From Cyanodermella asteris (Eukaryota; Ascomycota; Lecanoromycetes; Ostropales; Stictidaceae), in NCBI GenBank assembly GCA_900618795.1, contig UYJD01000011.1, positions 452,751 to 516,750 on the forward strand: a stretch of 64,000 bases of DNA, given 5' to 3'. Shown piece by piece: positions 32,225 through 43,627 of the stretch. Under the pieces are notes generated by a model. That model was not told the DNA's origin. It saw only the letters and a list, made by a program, of their open reading frames with translations, and ran no database searches. A program made the position numbers and the translations under genes. Position 1 is the stretch's first letter; each line of letters starts with the position of its first letter.

Positions 32225-35200
32225 CTACTTCCGCCAGAATTGCCACCACGGTATCGGAGCATTGATATCTAGAGCCTGCACAAACGGCACCCGCTCAATA
32301 CCAATCCGAGGTTTCCCATCCGCGCCGACAAAACGACCATATCCATACCTCCATTCCGGCTGCCAGTCCCGATCCTCGATCAAGGTGCTTCCCTCAAAGA
32401 ATCCCAGCTGACTTGCAAGCGTTGTCGGAAGGCTGCTCAGAATGTGTCTCGGAACAGTGGTGTAGTAGATGACTGCTGCAAAGACGTGAATATAGAGCAG
32501 CACCAGCGTGACTTTATACATGAGTGGATCCAAGATGACGCGGTCTTCGGAGATCTCGTATGAAGCCATGCCGCCTGGGATGATGGTTGCGTTCTGTGTT
32601 CCGTTGTTGGGGTTCTCGAACGGAAAAAGCAAGTGCTGATTCAGTGACAGCATGATTGAGCCGAGAAGCGAACTCATGTTCGAGACCATTGGGATGAGCT
32701 CGTTTGCAGAGGGCGCCGGTTTCAAGGGATCCATGGTAGAATCTGATCCTGCCGCCATCATCATCAGGTATGGGAACCATGTCCGTGCTACCGTATTGTT
32801 GTGCAGCACAGCGCGGAAGATTGGATAGCCGCTCTCAAAGTCGCCTTCCAGCGGATCCAATATCGCCATATTATTCAGCTGCAAGACAAGCTGTCTAAGG
32901 TGAGTGGCGTTGCTAAAGTGAACAGCAGTGTCACGGGTCGGAGCAGTGACGTTCTCGTAACTGAGAACCGACCCAAAGCCATTGACTGTGACAGAAAACA
33001 TCGCCGTCTCTAGGTACGTCTGGCACATCAAATGTGTTTGACTGGTCAAATTTAAAGGCGGTGGATGGTATTCGTCCCGCTTTCGTTCGTTTCGACATGA
33101 TGAATCGTGACTAGATGACGTTAGGAATTGAGATACGCTCGTTCGGCATTTTTCGCAACATGGTACTTACCAGGGAACATTGAACGCCGGATTTGGGTTG
33201 TTCTGCGGCGGCTTTACCCATCCAGCAGCCATAGCTGTGGCATCAGTTGATGCCGTAGCATTGTTGGTGCGGAAATAGGACACTGTGAACAGGTCCGAAC
33301 ACGGAGAAATCCCCTCCGCTGATGATACATAGACGAGCGAGTTGTTTTGGCCGGCAGAGCTAACGAGCGGATTGAACATCTCAAATGCAGCATTCCCTGT
33401 CACAAGAGAATAGACCACATCCGATATAACTGATGGCGTTTCGCAGGTGGTCGGTCCGTTCGCGGTATCTATCGATATGGACAAACGGAAGTTAGTGGTA
33501 CGATCGGTGTTTAGATCGGCAGTATACAAGGACAAGTTGGCGGTCTTTTGTTCCAGATCGCTGACGAGGTCTTTGCAGACACTGCGCACTCCAAATCCTC
33601 TGGTCTCCACCAGGTATTCGCTGGAAGGGCCGGTCTCAAAAGAGAGCGGCATGAAGAAGAAGTCCTGGGTAGTCCAGGGTGGGAGCTGGGTTCCTTGAGT
33701 GATGTTCGTTTGAGCAACGTAAAAATGCTGCTGGAAGTCCAACATCGATGGTCCCGCATATGAGTCTTCAGAGTGTAAGCTTCTAAGACCAATGGAAGAG
33801 GTGTTGTTAGAAAACAACGATTGCTGTCTTGCTATGGTCGGAACCTGGAGGGCTACTTTGGCCGGCACAATACTGAAAAGCGCACCAAAGGAAACGGCCA
33901 GTATATTGGAGGATAGCCCAATCAGGCAGATACCCGCCAATCGAATGTGTTTGTTCCTGAGCGCTCGAATGATAATTAACTGTGGAGGAAGAGAGTGCAG
34001 TCGAGAGCCCACGGATTCCTTCTCAACAGCACTAAGACCTTTAAGCTCAATTATAGGCTGTAAGAGGCATAGCGACCGGGTCAGTAGGGTCCACAAGGGC
34101 TCGATGAATGTAGCAAAGAGGATGGGCACGTAATTCAGAAGAATTTGCTGCACAACCACACTCGACGAGGGCAAGGGGAGGCCTCCATTGCGGACACTAT
34201 GGTCTTGGAGCCGCGTCAGTAAAGCGATGCGGCAGCAGAGACATGTAATGAAAAATACCGCGCAGTACATGCTCAGGTGAAAAGGAAATCTTGGTGGACG
34301 TGAAAGCTTCGGAACGGACGATACATCAGCTGCTTTATCCTGCCAAAGATCGTGGTCTCCAGTCGTCAATATTTCTGGATTTCTGTTCGGACCTGGGGCT
34401 GCTAGTTCAAATCGTGCATTCTCCGAAATTCCAACGAGTGTCTTAGACTGGTTGTGTATCGAGTTGAGCACAAGCGCGGTCGACGTGTCAGGCTCAAAAA
34501 GCGTCGACACCCGAGAGAGGGAGTCTGGATCCGAGGCCAAGTTGGTTGGCCGTCGATAGGACGCAAGTAGAAGGCATAGAACCAAGAGTGCCATCGCGCC
34601 AAGGATACCCTGCACAATCCAGGCAAGTGGATCGACGAGAACGACAGCCATGCTTTGGACCACAATGCTAGCAGGCGTGGTGGTGTGATCGTCTATGCTT
34701 GCCATGGTTTCAGCCATGGCTATGGCGAACAGATATTGATGTGCTCGCTCAAAGGCTGCCACCATGAAATTCGGCTCCAGGAAGTTTGAGAAATCGATAT
34801 CGCTAATCCGACTGGCAGGTAGTAACCCATAAACGAAGCCGAATATAGGGACCTTGACAAACGTTTCTGAGTCGTCCGCATCCCAAATGCGAGACCATTG
34901 TTCAAGACGGTTAACTGACGTCGCGTTCCCTGTCCCATCACTCGGAGGTGGCATTGACCCGTATCTGAAACCATACCTAGTCCGCCCTGTGGCAATAATG
35001 TCCTCAAATTCGGTAGTGTTGAGCACGTCCGAGCTGAGTTGCGATGGCTCACCATATGGCTGGAATCCCCGCACCTGGCCACTATCGGACATGACGGTGA
35101 GACTACCATGTTGGATCCAGTATTGTATTTTACAGAACCGAGCGGTGAGGAATTCGTCGGAAGTGTCATTCCAGTTAGCCCATCCGAGTAACAACTGGTG

Positions 35201-36479
35201 ATCCTGCCTGCTGCAATTCGTCCCGTAATTCATAAAGGAACAGAGTGTTGTCTGGTATGTTTGCACAGAGTCAACCGCAGATGTGTTGCCACAGTAAAGG
35301 CCGGAGGTATTAGCTGATGTGGTAAAGCTGGTTTGTGCGGCCCCTTTTTTGAAAGTGCTTAACAATGGGTCTGGGTTGAGTTGACAGCCATTTCCTTCGT
35401 AAAGGGTCAAATTATCGGCACGTGATTGGTAGAAGCTCGAGTTAGGACCATATTGAGTGACTGGGTACCAATTATGGGTGACCTGCGAAGGTGGCTTGCA
35501 GTCAAATGATGTCCAGAGCCGCGAAGAATCTGCCGTGAGGGTCGTGACAGGAGCCGTTTCCAGCGGAAGTCCCTTTGGGGCGCGAAAAGGGGTGTACGAG
35601 TAGGTGTTGGTGGTGAACGGCGGCAGGGTTTCATTATACCACATCGTGCTCCAAGCGTTTTGTAAGAAGCCAAGATCCAGATTGTTAACGAAGCGTGAAT
35701 TGATGGTATCGAGGTCGTTTTGTGTAGATGCCGTTGTAGTCAAATTGCGAGACACAAGTCGAGTGCTGATCATTGAGTTTTGAAGCGGCGTCATCGCCCA
35801 GAATATCAAGACCGCGACAGAGCCAGACCATGTCACTGACCAGTGCCTGCAGCCAAGGTTAGTTTGCAACTTGGGGGCATCCTTACTTGCATTGCCGACA
35901 ATCTACTTACTTTCTCCGAGCGGCTTGTATTGGCACAAGCGCAACATAATCGAACGGATATTGCAGGAGTAATGAGTTCCGAAGCGTTGCACCTCCAGAC
36001 GTCGCCATCTGGTAGAACGGCTCTAGCCGCTTCACGTCAAGGTCGATCCAGGTCCAGATGATACTAAATGTCACAGAAATTATCGTTGGTAGATAGAGAT
36101 AGCCAAAGGTGGCAAAGGCCGTGAAATCGGGGTCAGTGCCTGGGCTGAATGCAAGCCCGCCATCGGTAGACGTGTAGTGACGAAGCAGCGAAATAACGGC
36201 CACGATTAGCAGGAGAAACAGTCCCACAGTCAACAGTATCGCTGGCTGAAGCATAGTTGGGCGCCATTGTCGTCGTCCCGGGAAGTGCTTGGCCCGAACA
36301 AACCACGTCCGCCATGCTCTCGGCCTGCTTGAGTGCGGTGTGTTTTCCGACTGCTTCGGACAGACATCGATCTCTCCGTGATGATGCGTCGACCAAGAGA
36401 ACGGGAATTTGAGCATGATTGAATAGCAAATAATAACGAAGGCAGATAAAAGAGGGATATACGTGTCGAAGAAACACAA
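32225..36479 (-). CDS. DUF3433-family multipass membrane protein
   Basis: Three exons in minus order: 36479..35911, 35846..33171, 33110..32225, giving 1376 aa. Splice 1 (aaa|gtaagt to gctgcag) restores QAARRK-HWSVTW. Splice 2 uses a CTAAC branch site and a ctag acceptor; a later acceptor (gaccag) is also in frame, so the exon 3 start is uncertain by 20 codons. Hydrophobic segments occur at the N-terminus (LLSAFVIICYSIML), near 75-100, after exon 1 (VAVLIFWAMTPLQ), mid-protein (GILGAMALLVLCLLLASY) and at the end (VLLYIHVFAAVIYYT). Between them are large Asn-glycosylation-rich outer loops. The arrangement repeats twice, as in the DUF3433 family. Function is unknown; it is usually fungal-specific and expanded. 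Confidence 0.85.
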
Positions 36480-36532
36480 GCGGCCGGCGCTGATGACACA
36501 AGAAGAGATACAGACACGGTCAAAGCAGCGTG

Positions 36533-36541
36533 TTTATATAC
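36533..36541 (-). promoter_or_regulatory. TATA-like box of the DUF3433 gene
   Basis: On the minus strand the sequence reads TATATAAACA about 55 nt upstream of the ATG at 36479. Position and motif suit a core promoter and support the chosen start. Confidence 0.45.
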
Positions 36542-36765
36542 GGGGGCTCCGCCAACTAGGTTGAACTCGAAACGAGGTTCTCCACCTCGCAAGGCTGGAG
36601 TGGTTGATAGCACGCTGTAAGCGCCCTATTCAGTTGTGGTTGACCGGGTGGCCGCAGACGCCTCAAACGCACTATCTTTAGTGATCTGCTCCAAGGATGA
36701 ATGGCGCTATGCATAGCCAAATATCCAATCAGACACCCACCAAAGCAGGATACCCACCGAAGTTT

Positions 36766-36827
36766 TTAGCTGAGTACATCCAATTAAGTATCTAGCTAAA
36801 TACCCAGCTGATCACCTAGCCGAGTAC
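36766..36827 (-). repeat. degenerate 12-nt tandem repeat array, right of DUF3433 gene (inverted)
   Basis: Five units: TTAGCTGAGTAC, then after a 2-nt slip CCAATTAAGTAT, CTAGCTAAATAC, CCAGCTGATCAC, CTAGCCGAGTAC. The consensus CYAGCTRAGTAC is the reverse complement of a variant of the left-array unit (RTACTTGGCTGG). The two arrays therefore face opposite ways across the DUF3433 gene. Weaker copies extend left to about 36720. Confidence 0.65.
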
Positions 36828-37257
36828 TTACTCAAGGAGGTTCAAGGAGGGCGTCGGCAGAGACTTATTTCCACGGCCCTGTGACGCTGATGCCGATTAA
36901 CGCGGGAAGGAAGACATCCAGTCCGCAAGGCCAGACTGGGAGAAGGCGCACGACAGTAGCGGAGCTTTCGATGTCGGCGTCTCGCGTGTTGAGGTTCGAA
37001 AGCGTGCTATCACATTGAAGCGATCCAATTGCGGTCAGTGTCAAGCGCCGTCGGTTGGGGAGACTTCTGAACTGGAGGCGCCGGCGCTTGCGCGAGCGAG
37101 CTGCCAGGGCACGTAAGCCCCGCAATCTCCGAACGCTCCACAACCCACTGCAGCCCTTGGCAGCGTTTTGCGAGCATCGATTCGAGTTTTGAAAGACCTC
37201 TTCACCAGCGATACTAACCACACAGCACCGTCGAGCGTCCATCTCAAGTTGCTCAAA
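36828..37257. other. RPL4 upstream region
   Basis: A 430-nt spacer upstream of the uL4 gene. It is pyrimidine/CACA-rich just before the ATG, as usual for ribosomal protein leaders. No gene was supported. Confidence 0.5.
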
Positions 37258-38485
37258 ATGGCGACACGTCCGACCGTCACCGTTGCCTCTGCCGAGGGCA
37301 AGCCCTCTGGCAGCACCATCCCTCTGCCCGCCGTCTTCAAAGTCCCGCTGAGAACCGATGTCGTCCAGAGCGTCCACAAGGGCATGGCAAAGAACAAGAG
37401 GCAGCCGTACGCGGTCAGCGAGAAGGCCGGTCACCAGACCAGTGCTGAGTCCTGGGGAACCGGTATGGGGCGACAAACAGCATCGAAGTGGTAGCAAATG
37501 GCTAATACAAAATCCCAGGTCGTGCCGTCGCACGTATCCCTCGTGTCTCTGGATCTGGTACTCACCGCGCTGGTCAGGGTGCTTTCGGCAACATGTGCAG
37601 ATCTGGTCGTATGTTCGCGCCTACAAAAATCTGGAGAAGATGGCACACCAAGATCAACCTGAACCAGAAGTAAGCAATCGCGAACCGGAGATGGCTTGGG
37701 CCCGAAAGCTAACAACAAATTCCAGGCGATTCGCTACCGCTTCAGCTGTTGCTGCTTCTTCCGTGCCCTCCCTCCTCCTCGCGCGTGGCCATAAGATCTC
37801 GACTGTTCCTGAGGTTCCTCTCGTCATCGACTCCAAGGCTTTCGAGGGTGCAGCGATCGCCAGGACTTCCGCAGCAGTCAAGCTGTTGAACGCTGTTGGT
37901 GCTGGTCAGGACGTCGCAAAGGTTAAGAAGTCAAAGAAGACCCGTGCCGGCAAGGGCAAGATGAGAGGCCGTCGTTTCCGCCAGCGCCGTGGACCTCTCA
38001 TCATCTACAACCCCGAGACTGACGGCAAGGAGCTTGTCCGTGCTTTCCGCAACGTTCCCGGTGTCGAGACTTCCTCAGTGTTCGCACTCAACCTTCTCCA
38101 GCTTGCTCCGGGTGGACATGTTGGACGATTCATCATCTGGACTTCGTCGGCTTTCCAGGCTTTGGACAAGGTCTACGGCAGCACTACTTCGCCGTCCGAT
38201 CTCAAGAAGGACTACCTTTTACCCTCCAATATCATTGCCCAGGCCGACGTTTCGCGTCTGATCAACTCATCAGAGGTCCAGTCAGTCCTGCGTGGTGTCA
38301 AGGGTGGCAAGGTCACAAAGCGCGGCACCGTCCAGAAGAAGAACCCTCTGACCAACAAGTTTGTCATGCTCAGACTCAACCCGTATGCCAAGGCCTTCAG
38401 CGAGAAGAAGCTTGGCCAGGCCAAGGTCGAGCACACCAAGGAGCGCGCCGGCGAGCAGTTCCTCCAGACTGTCAAGGAGGACTAG
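37258..38485 (+). CDS. RPL4: 60S ribosomal protein uL4
   Basis: Three exons, 37258..37462, 37519..37669, 37726..38485, with matching phases, give 371 aa. The start is the ATG preceded by the strong context CTCAAAATGGCG; an upstream in-frame ATG is leader. Diagnostic blocks: [54 protein letters not shown], then [26 protein letters not shown] and FRNVPGVET. uL4 sits at the exit tunnel of the large subunit and is essential. The C-terminal extension is Lys-rich, as in eukaryotes. Confidence 0.97.
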
Positions 38486-40281
38486 AGCATTTATTCTCTG
38501 GAGTTGATGGGGGTTTGAGCTGGTTACGATGTCAGGAAGCAATCGGATGCCAGGAAAACGGCAGATACCTCTTGAATGAATTTCAAACTACATTTCACGA
38601 CATTTCATGCAATTGACGATGAGCGGTGCCGACATCTCAAAGGTCTGTTCCGAGTAGACACAAGGCATGCCTGTAGTATACGCGCTGTGTGCAGTCAGAC
38701 GCTCATACTCATTGCGTGTTGATTGCGCTGTTGTTGAAAGTATGCGTTGTCTCCATCGCATTAGGAGTTTCCACAACCTGTGCCTTGCCTTTAGATCTTG
38801 CACATCTCTGTTGCGCTGACAGTACCTAGCATTGACTGCCCGTTAGAGTTCCATTCCAAAGGTGGTAGTTTTGGATTGATGCACGTCTGTCTCAGCATTC
38901 CTGCGGGCGTGGCTGCAGCTCAGCCATCGGAATCGGGCAGAGTAGTACCACATCAGACCCGTCGACAAGTTGAATGCCCAGAACTGGTTCATGTTCAATT
39001 TCCAAAGTTCTGAAAATGGTAAAGCACGGAAACAGTATTGAGGCAGGGCTAAGAGAAATCTACATTTTTTGAGCAGTCATGGCGCCGTATGACTGGAAGC
39101 ATGGATATTGCTTCGGATGTTGCGCTGCAGCCCGAATTGTTGGCTCAAATATTTCTCTCAGTTTGCAAAGGATGTAATCACTTGACTCTCTCTCGTTGGA
39201 CTGTCCGAAGCCAGGCGATGCTCATATTCACTCATCAACGGGTCATCAAGACACGAATTTTCGTCTCTCACACAAGGTACCGGGTACCTTGGGCAATATT
39301 GACACCGCGCTGTGGTCTTTCGCAATCTGGGCTTCCTCACACAGTCGCGGCTGTCGGCAGATGGATGAACCAAATTCGTTACCGCACAAACTTAGATTTC
39401 ACTGGGCAAGTTTGGCCGTCAGCGTCATTATTAGGTATTATCGCTGTTTTCACCGCTGCTGCGCCTCGCTCGTTTGGGCTCGGTACGATTGCAAATCGGG
39501 TTGTGCTTCCCTGTTTGCACCTTCTATCCTTCTCTCGCAGTCATGCGTCTGCCTGCAGTACTAAGTGTCTCAACTGTTTCAGCGTCAGGCAGGACAATTT
39601 CTGAGACCGGGCGGCTGCTCATGCGCCTCTGGCGTTATTTGTATTGAATTTCCTTACTTGCTGGCAACGCGTCAGGCCGCTGCGCCGCGACGAAGCGAGG
39701 TTGCAGAGTTTGAGAGCCAAATCAAGGAAACCCAAGGCGTAGAAACGTCAGCATGGCGTCGACGGAAGCCCGGGAACAGCTGGTCGGCCTTGTTGTTTGT
39801 GGCCAGTGGCGGACATTCCACGCGGTGCGGGCCAGCTGGCCAACCCTCCACGGCTGAAGATCGGGGCCTTCAATTCGTCAGATCTGAAGACTCCACGGCG
39901 CTGCTTCCTCCCATTCGCCGACCTGTCTCGTTCTTGACATGGTGAAAAGGCTTAATGTGGCAGTCTCCGGGCTCGCCCAAGCGTCGCATTGCTTGGGGCC
40001 CCTGAGGAACGTGACTGTACCGTGTTTCCACCTTGTGCTGCTTGTCTTCTGCAATTCCTCAGAGAAGTTTTGCTCTTTTTCCACACTCCTTCACAACCTA
40101 TAATCAGTGCACTTGTGATTTCGACTCTTGCACATCATTCAGACACTCCTTCTTTGTCAATTTTGTGACTTTGCTCTACAGCACCACACTCGCTCTCTGC
40201 TGAAATCGCAAGCCGATCAGTAGAATCATCAAACCAGCTACTCCACACCAGTTTCAACTCGAATAACGATCTCATTTCAAA
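38486..40281. other. 1.8-kb intergenic region
   Basis: Spacer between RPL4 and the GH17 gene, transcribed in the same direction. Frames at 39089-39945 are open but show no domain, signal peptide or consistent splice pattern. A CTATAATC word at about 40097 and a CT-rich leader precede the GH17 ATG. No repeats or RNA genes were recognised. Confidence 0.45.
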
Positions 40282-41583
40282 ATGTTCACCAAGGCCACTC
40301 TCCTCGCCCTCGCGGCTGCCGCTGCCGCTGCCGTCCAGGCTGCATCTCCCCAGGGCTTCAACTACGCTGCCCAGGGCAGGGGTTATGAGCAATTCAAGAA
40401 GGATTTTGAGAACGCTCAGAAGCTTACCGGTGCCGGCACGTTCAACGCAGCCCGTCTCTACACCATGATTCAAGACCAGGGCGACTGGGCTACTAAGGGC
40501 ACCACCTACATCGAAGCTTTGCAGGCCGCTGTTGACACCAAGACATACCTCTTGCTCGGTATGTGGGCTTCGAGCACACCTGGCGCAAACGCAGACGAGG
40601 CCTTTCAGCCTGAGCTGTGGGCGCTCGGCAATGCCACTCAAAAGGTGCAAGGTCTCGCTCAGCACGTCCTCGGCATCTCCGTTGGCAGCGAGGACTTGTA
40701 CCGTGCCTCCCCCGTTGGCATTCAGTCCTCGCCAGACGCAGGTCCAGGACAGGATCCTACGAAGCTCGTCGAGTTTATCCAGAAGACGCGCAATGTCTTG
40801 AAGGGTGCGGATGGCTATGGCAACGTTCCCGTTGGTCACGTTGACACATGGACTGCCTGGGTCAACGGCAGCAACAGTGCCGTCATTGAGGCTGCCGATT
40901 TCCTCGGCGTCGATGCCTACCCGTATTTCCAGAACACCGAAGCCAACGGCATCGACCAGGGCAAGGATCTGTTCAACGAGGCTATGGACAAGACCAAGGG
41001 TGTTGCCAACGGCAAGGATGTCTGGATCACTGAGACGGGCTGGCCCATCACCGGAAAGCAGGAGAACCAGGCCACTGCCGGCACTGACAACGCCAAGACT
41101 TACTGGCAGCAGGTTGGCTGCCCCAACTTCGGCAACGTCCCCACTTTCTGGTACACTTACCACGACGACGTTCAGCCGACCGCCGACAAGCCCAGCTTCA
41201 GCATTACCGACTCCAGCTTCAAGCCCCTGTTCGACCTGTCCTGCGACAACGTTGCTCGTGACAACACCACCAGCTCATCTGCCAGCTCAACTGCCTCTGC
41301 TACTGGCACCGGAAGCTCGACCGGTACCGCCGCTAAGAGCACTGGTACCGGCTCGTCTGGATCTGGCGCATCTAACGGCACCTACACCGGCTCTTCCAAC
41401 ACGCCCTCTGGCACCAGCTCAGGCTCTTCCGGCTCTGGCTCCGGCTCCGCCGCTGGTACTGGAAGCGGTACAAACGGCGCCGCTGCCTCCGGTACTGCCC
41501 CGGCCACTGGCTCTGCTTCCACTCTGAGCTTCTCGCTCGGCTCCATGGCTGCTCTCGCCGCTGCTGTCGTTGCTTTGTTGTAA
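40282..41583 (+). CDS. GPI-anchored GH17 glucan endo-1,3-beta-glucosidase (EglC-like)
   Basis: Intronless, 433 aa. A signal peptide (MFTKATLLALAAAAAAAVQA) precedes a GH17 catalytic domain: GFNYAAQGR, ARLYTM, the acid/base Glu in GISVGSEDLYR, DFLGVDAYPYF and the nucleophile Glu in WITETGWP. CPNFGNVPTFWYTYHDD follows. After residue about 330 comes a Ser/Thr/Gly-rich spacer (GTGSSTGT, SGSGSGS) and a hydrophobic Ala/Leu tail for GPI attachment. The enzyme trims or remodels beta-1,3-glucan in the wall. GC-rich, strongly biased codon use suggests high expression. Confidence 0.95.
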   Translation: MFTKATLLALAAAAAAAVQAASPQGFNYAAQGRGYEQFKKDFENAQKLTGAGTFNAARLYTMIQDQGDWATKGTTYIEALQAAVDTKTYLLLGMWASSTPGANADEAFQPELWALGNATQKVQGLAQHVLGISVGSEDLYRASPVGIQSSPDAGPGQDPTKLVEFIQKTRNVLKGADGYGNVPVGHVDTWTAWVNGSNSAVIEAADFLGVDAYPYFQNTEANGIDQGKDLFNEAMDKTKGVANGKDVWITETGWPITGKQENQATAGTDNAKTYWQQVGCPNFGNVPTFWYTYHDDVQPTADKPSFSITDSSFKPLFDLSCDNVARDNTTSSSASSTASATGTGSSTGTAAKSTGTGSSGSGASNGTYTGSSNTPSGTSSGSSGSGSGSAAGTGSGTNGAAASGTAPATGSASTLSFSLGSMAALAAAVVALL

Positions 41584-42145
41584 GCGCGGCGCGGTTCTTG
41601 TATTTGAAATTGTGAGAGCGATGGGTTTACATGCATCAGGATAGAACGGAATAAACTGGGAACTTTTGGGCGTACATGGTCTTTCAATAATTCTGCAATT
41701 GAAAAATATTCACCTAAACTCGCTGTGCTGATCTGTGCTTTGCATCAGCATGAACCCCTCCCATCTCGTGAGGTCGCTCAAATGATACACCATTGTGGAC
41801 CCAAGCCAGACTCGAGATTAGCCTGAAGTTAGTAGGAACGAACAGGACAAGACCTTTGTCAACCTCAGTTCAGGAGCGGTAGCTGTGAGCTGGTTGAATA
41901 TGATAGTGGTAGCCAAGTTCATGCGGCCGGCCGACCTGGCCATCAGGAATCATCCGCGTAGTGAGATTGGCGGATACGAGACGAAATTATTTCCCACCCG
42001 CGACTTGGTTCTCATCTTCTGCGAGTCGCAAAACATGGAGCACAGCAGCACCCCTAGTTCGGCGACATAGAACGTTTCCTTGTCGTCCCACGTACGCGAC
42101 TGCAGCTTCGTTCACTCCGCCGATCTCACCGGCGCAACCGTCATT
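41584..42145. other. intergenic region
   Basis: A 562-nt spacer between the GH17 3' end and the PQ-loop gene start. No supported feature was seen. Confidence 0.5.
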
Positions 42146-43221
42146 ATGGGCCTCATCTCGTACCTGATCCAATATCTGACGCCTATCTTGTGAGCACGCT
42201 CCTCAGTCCCTCCCCCCCACGATTCCTCTCAATTCCCCTCCATGTTCACCAGTCCCGATTCGCGTCAACATGTTCTAACAATCTCTGCAGTCTCACAACC
42301 TCCCCCCTCACCTCATATGCCGACCAAATCCTCTCCATCCACCGCACCCGCACCTCCGCCGGCTTCTCCCTCGACATCCCACTCATCATGCTAACGGCTA
42401 GCATCCTGAAAGTCTTCTACTGGCCTGGAACGCGCTTCGATACCCCGCTACTCATTCAGGCGGTCGTCATGATCGTGGTGCAGCTCGTTCTGCTAAAGGT
42501 CGCACTGGACAATCGGGCAAGCTGGAGAGATGGGTCGGCGGCGGGAAGGGGCTTGACGGTGGCCGAGAAGGGCTGGACAGGTGTAGAGAACACTACTGGG
42601 GCAGGATCGGACGTAACTTGGATGCCGGCCGGATTCTGGAGGTGGAGGGCTCAGAAGCCGTAGGTTGACTCCACACATGACTCGGTAGTGGGAGACAGGA
42701 TGGAAGCAGAACTTGGGAAGAGATGGAACACTCGTCACGCTCAGAACCAGATTCGCTGCCGTCTTGCCCTACAACACCTGCTTCCGGTTCAAAACTCAGC
42801 TAACCCTCCCAGATACTGGCAGTTCCTATCCATCTTCACCCTCACCCTCCTCACCCTCCACTTCTTCCTGCACCCCACACCCACCACCTCCCAATCATAT
42901 ACCACCCTTCTCGGCGCCGTGGGCCTCACAATCGAAGCCACCCTCCCTCTCCCCCAACTCTACTCCAACTGGGCCAGCCGCTCTTGCCGTGGCTTCCGCG
43001 TCAGCGTGCTAGCCAACTGGCTGATCGGCGATACGATGAAGATGAGCTACTTCTTCTTGCAAGGAAACGACAGCGTGACGTGGCCGTTCAAGGCGTGTGG
43101 TTGCTTTCAGGCGCTTTGCGATCTGGGCCTGGGGTTTCAGTATGCGGTTTATGGGGATGGTCCGGCGGCGAGTGAGGCGGAGCGGGAGAATGGGTTTGGG
43201 ATACGGATGGATGAGAGATGA
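42146..43221 (+). CDS. PQ-loop repeat membrane protein (SLC66A2/ANY1-like)
   Basis: Three exons, 42146..42189, 42291..42659, 42813..43221, frame-consistent, 273 aa. The short first exon encodes MGLISYLIQYLTPIF and joins to LTTSPLTSYADQI. The first PQ-loop is degenerate (ADQILSIHRTRTSAGFSLDIPLIML). The second is canonical (EATLPLPQLYSNW...SCRGFRVSVLANW). The motif FWRWRAQKP-YWQFL spans the second intron, which supports that join, and is typical of the PQLC1/ANY1 branch. These are seven-helix proteins of Golgi/endosome membranes linked to phospholipid asymmetry. Seven hydrophobic segments can be traced. Confidence 0.85.
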
Positions 43222-43627
43222 GGTTGGGAAGAGAAGGGATGAGAGATGATGTATATGAGACTTGGGTGCCGATGTAAGATGTATTAGACTACGGATGCAC
43301 TTCATGTGCGTGTGAAAAAGGGTCAAGAAATCATTGGGCGGACGATCGGTCAATCATGCATACGGGCGACGGATCTGGGCAAGAGATCAGAGGCATGGAT
43401 ACAACCTACGAGGACTTCGACTAGTCCGAAGCGACATTTGATGAGCGATAAGTGCGTCGCATATCAACGAGGAGCGTTACTTATATTGGTTATGCAAATG
43501 TTTCCGAACCCGAGGACACTTCTAAAGGCCGCTCTGATTTTCTTCATTCCAGAAAGGGGTATATGTACATGTCGAAATCAGCGATGAACAGCCGAGAAAT
43601 GGGTATCATACTCATCCACCGCATAGT
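43222..43627. other. convergent 3' intergenic region
   Basis: A 406-nt spacer between the PQ-loop gene and the convergent unrecognised gene. It is purine-rich just after the first stop (43205-43260). No gene was supported. Confidence 0.5.

Noticed and set aside
39089-39945. Open frames between RPL4 and GH17
   Set aside because: No signal peptide, domain or consistent splice pattern; best read as promoter DNA.
40135-41163. 342-aa minus-strand ORF opposite the GH17 gene
   Set aside because: It is a mirror of a GC-rich, codon-biased gene. It has no motif, and the plus-strand GH17 enzyme is certain.
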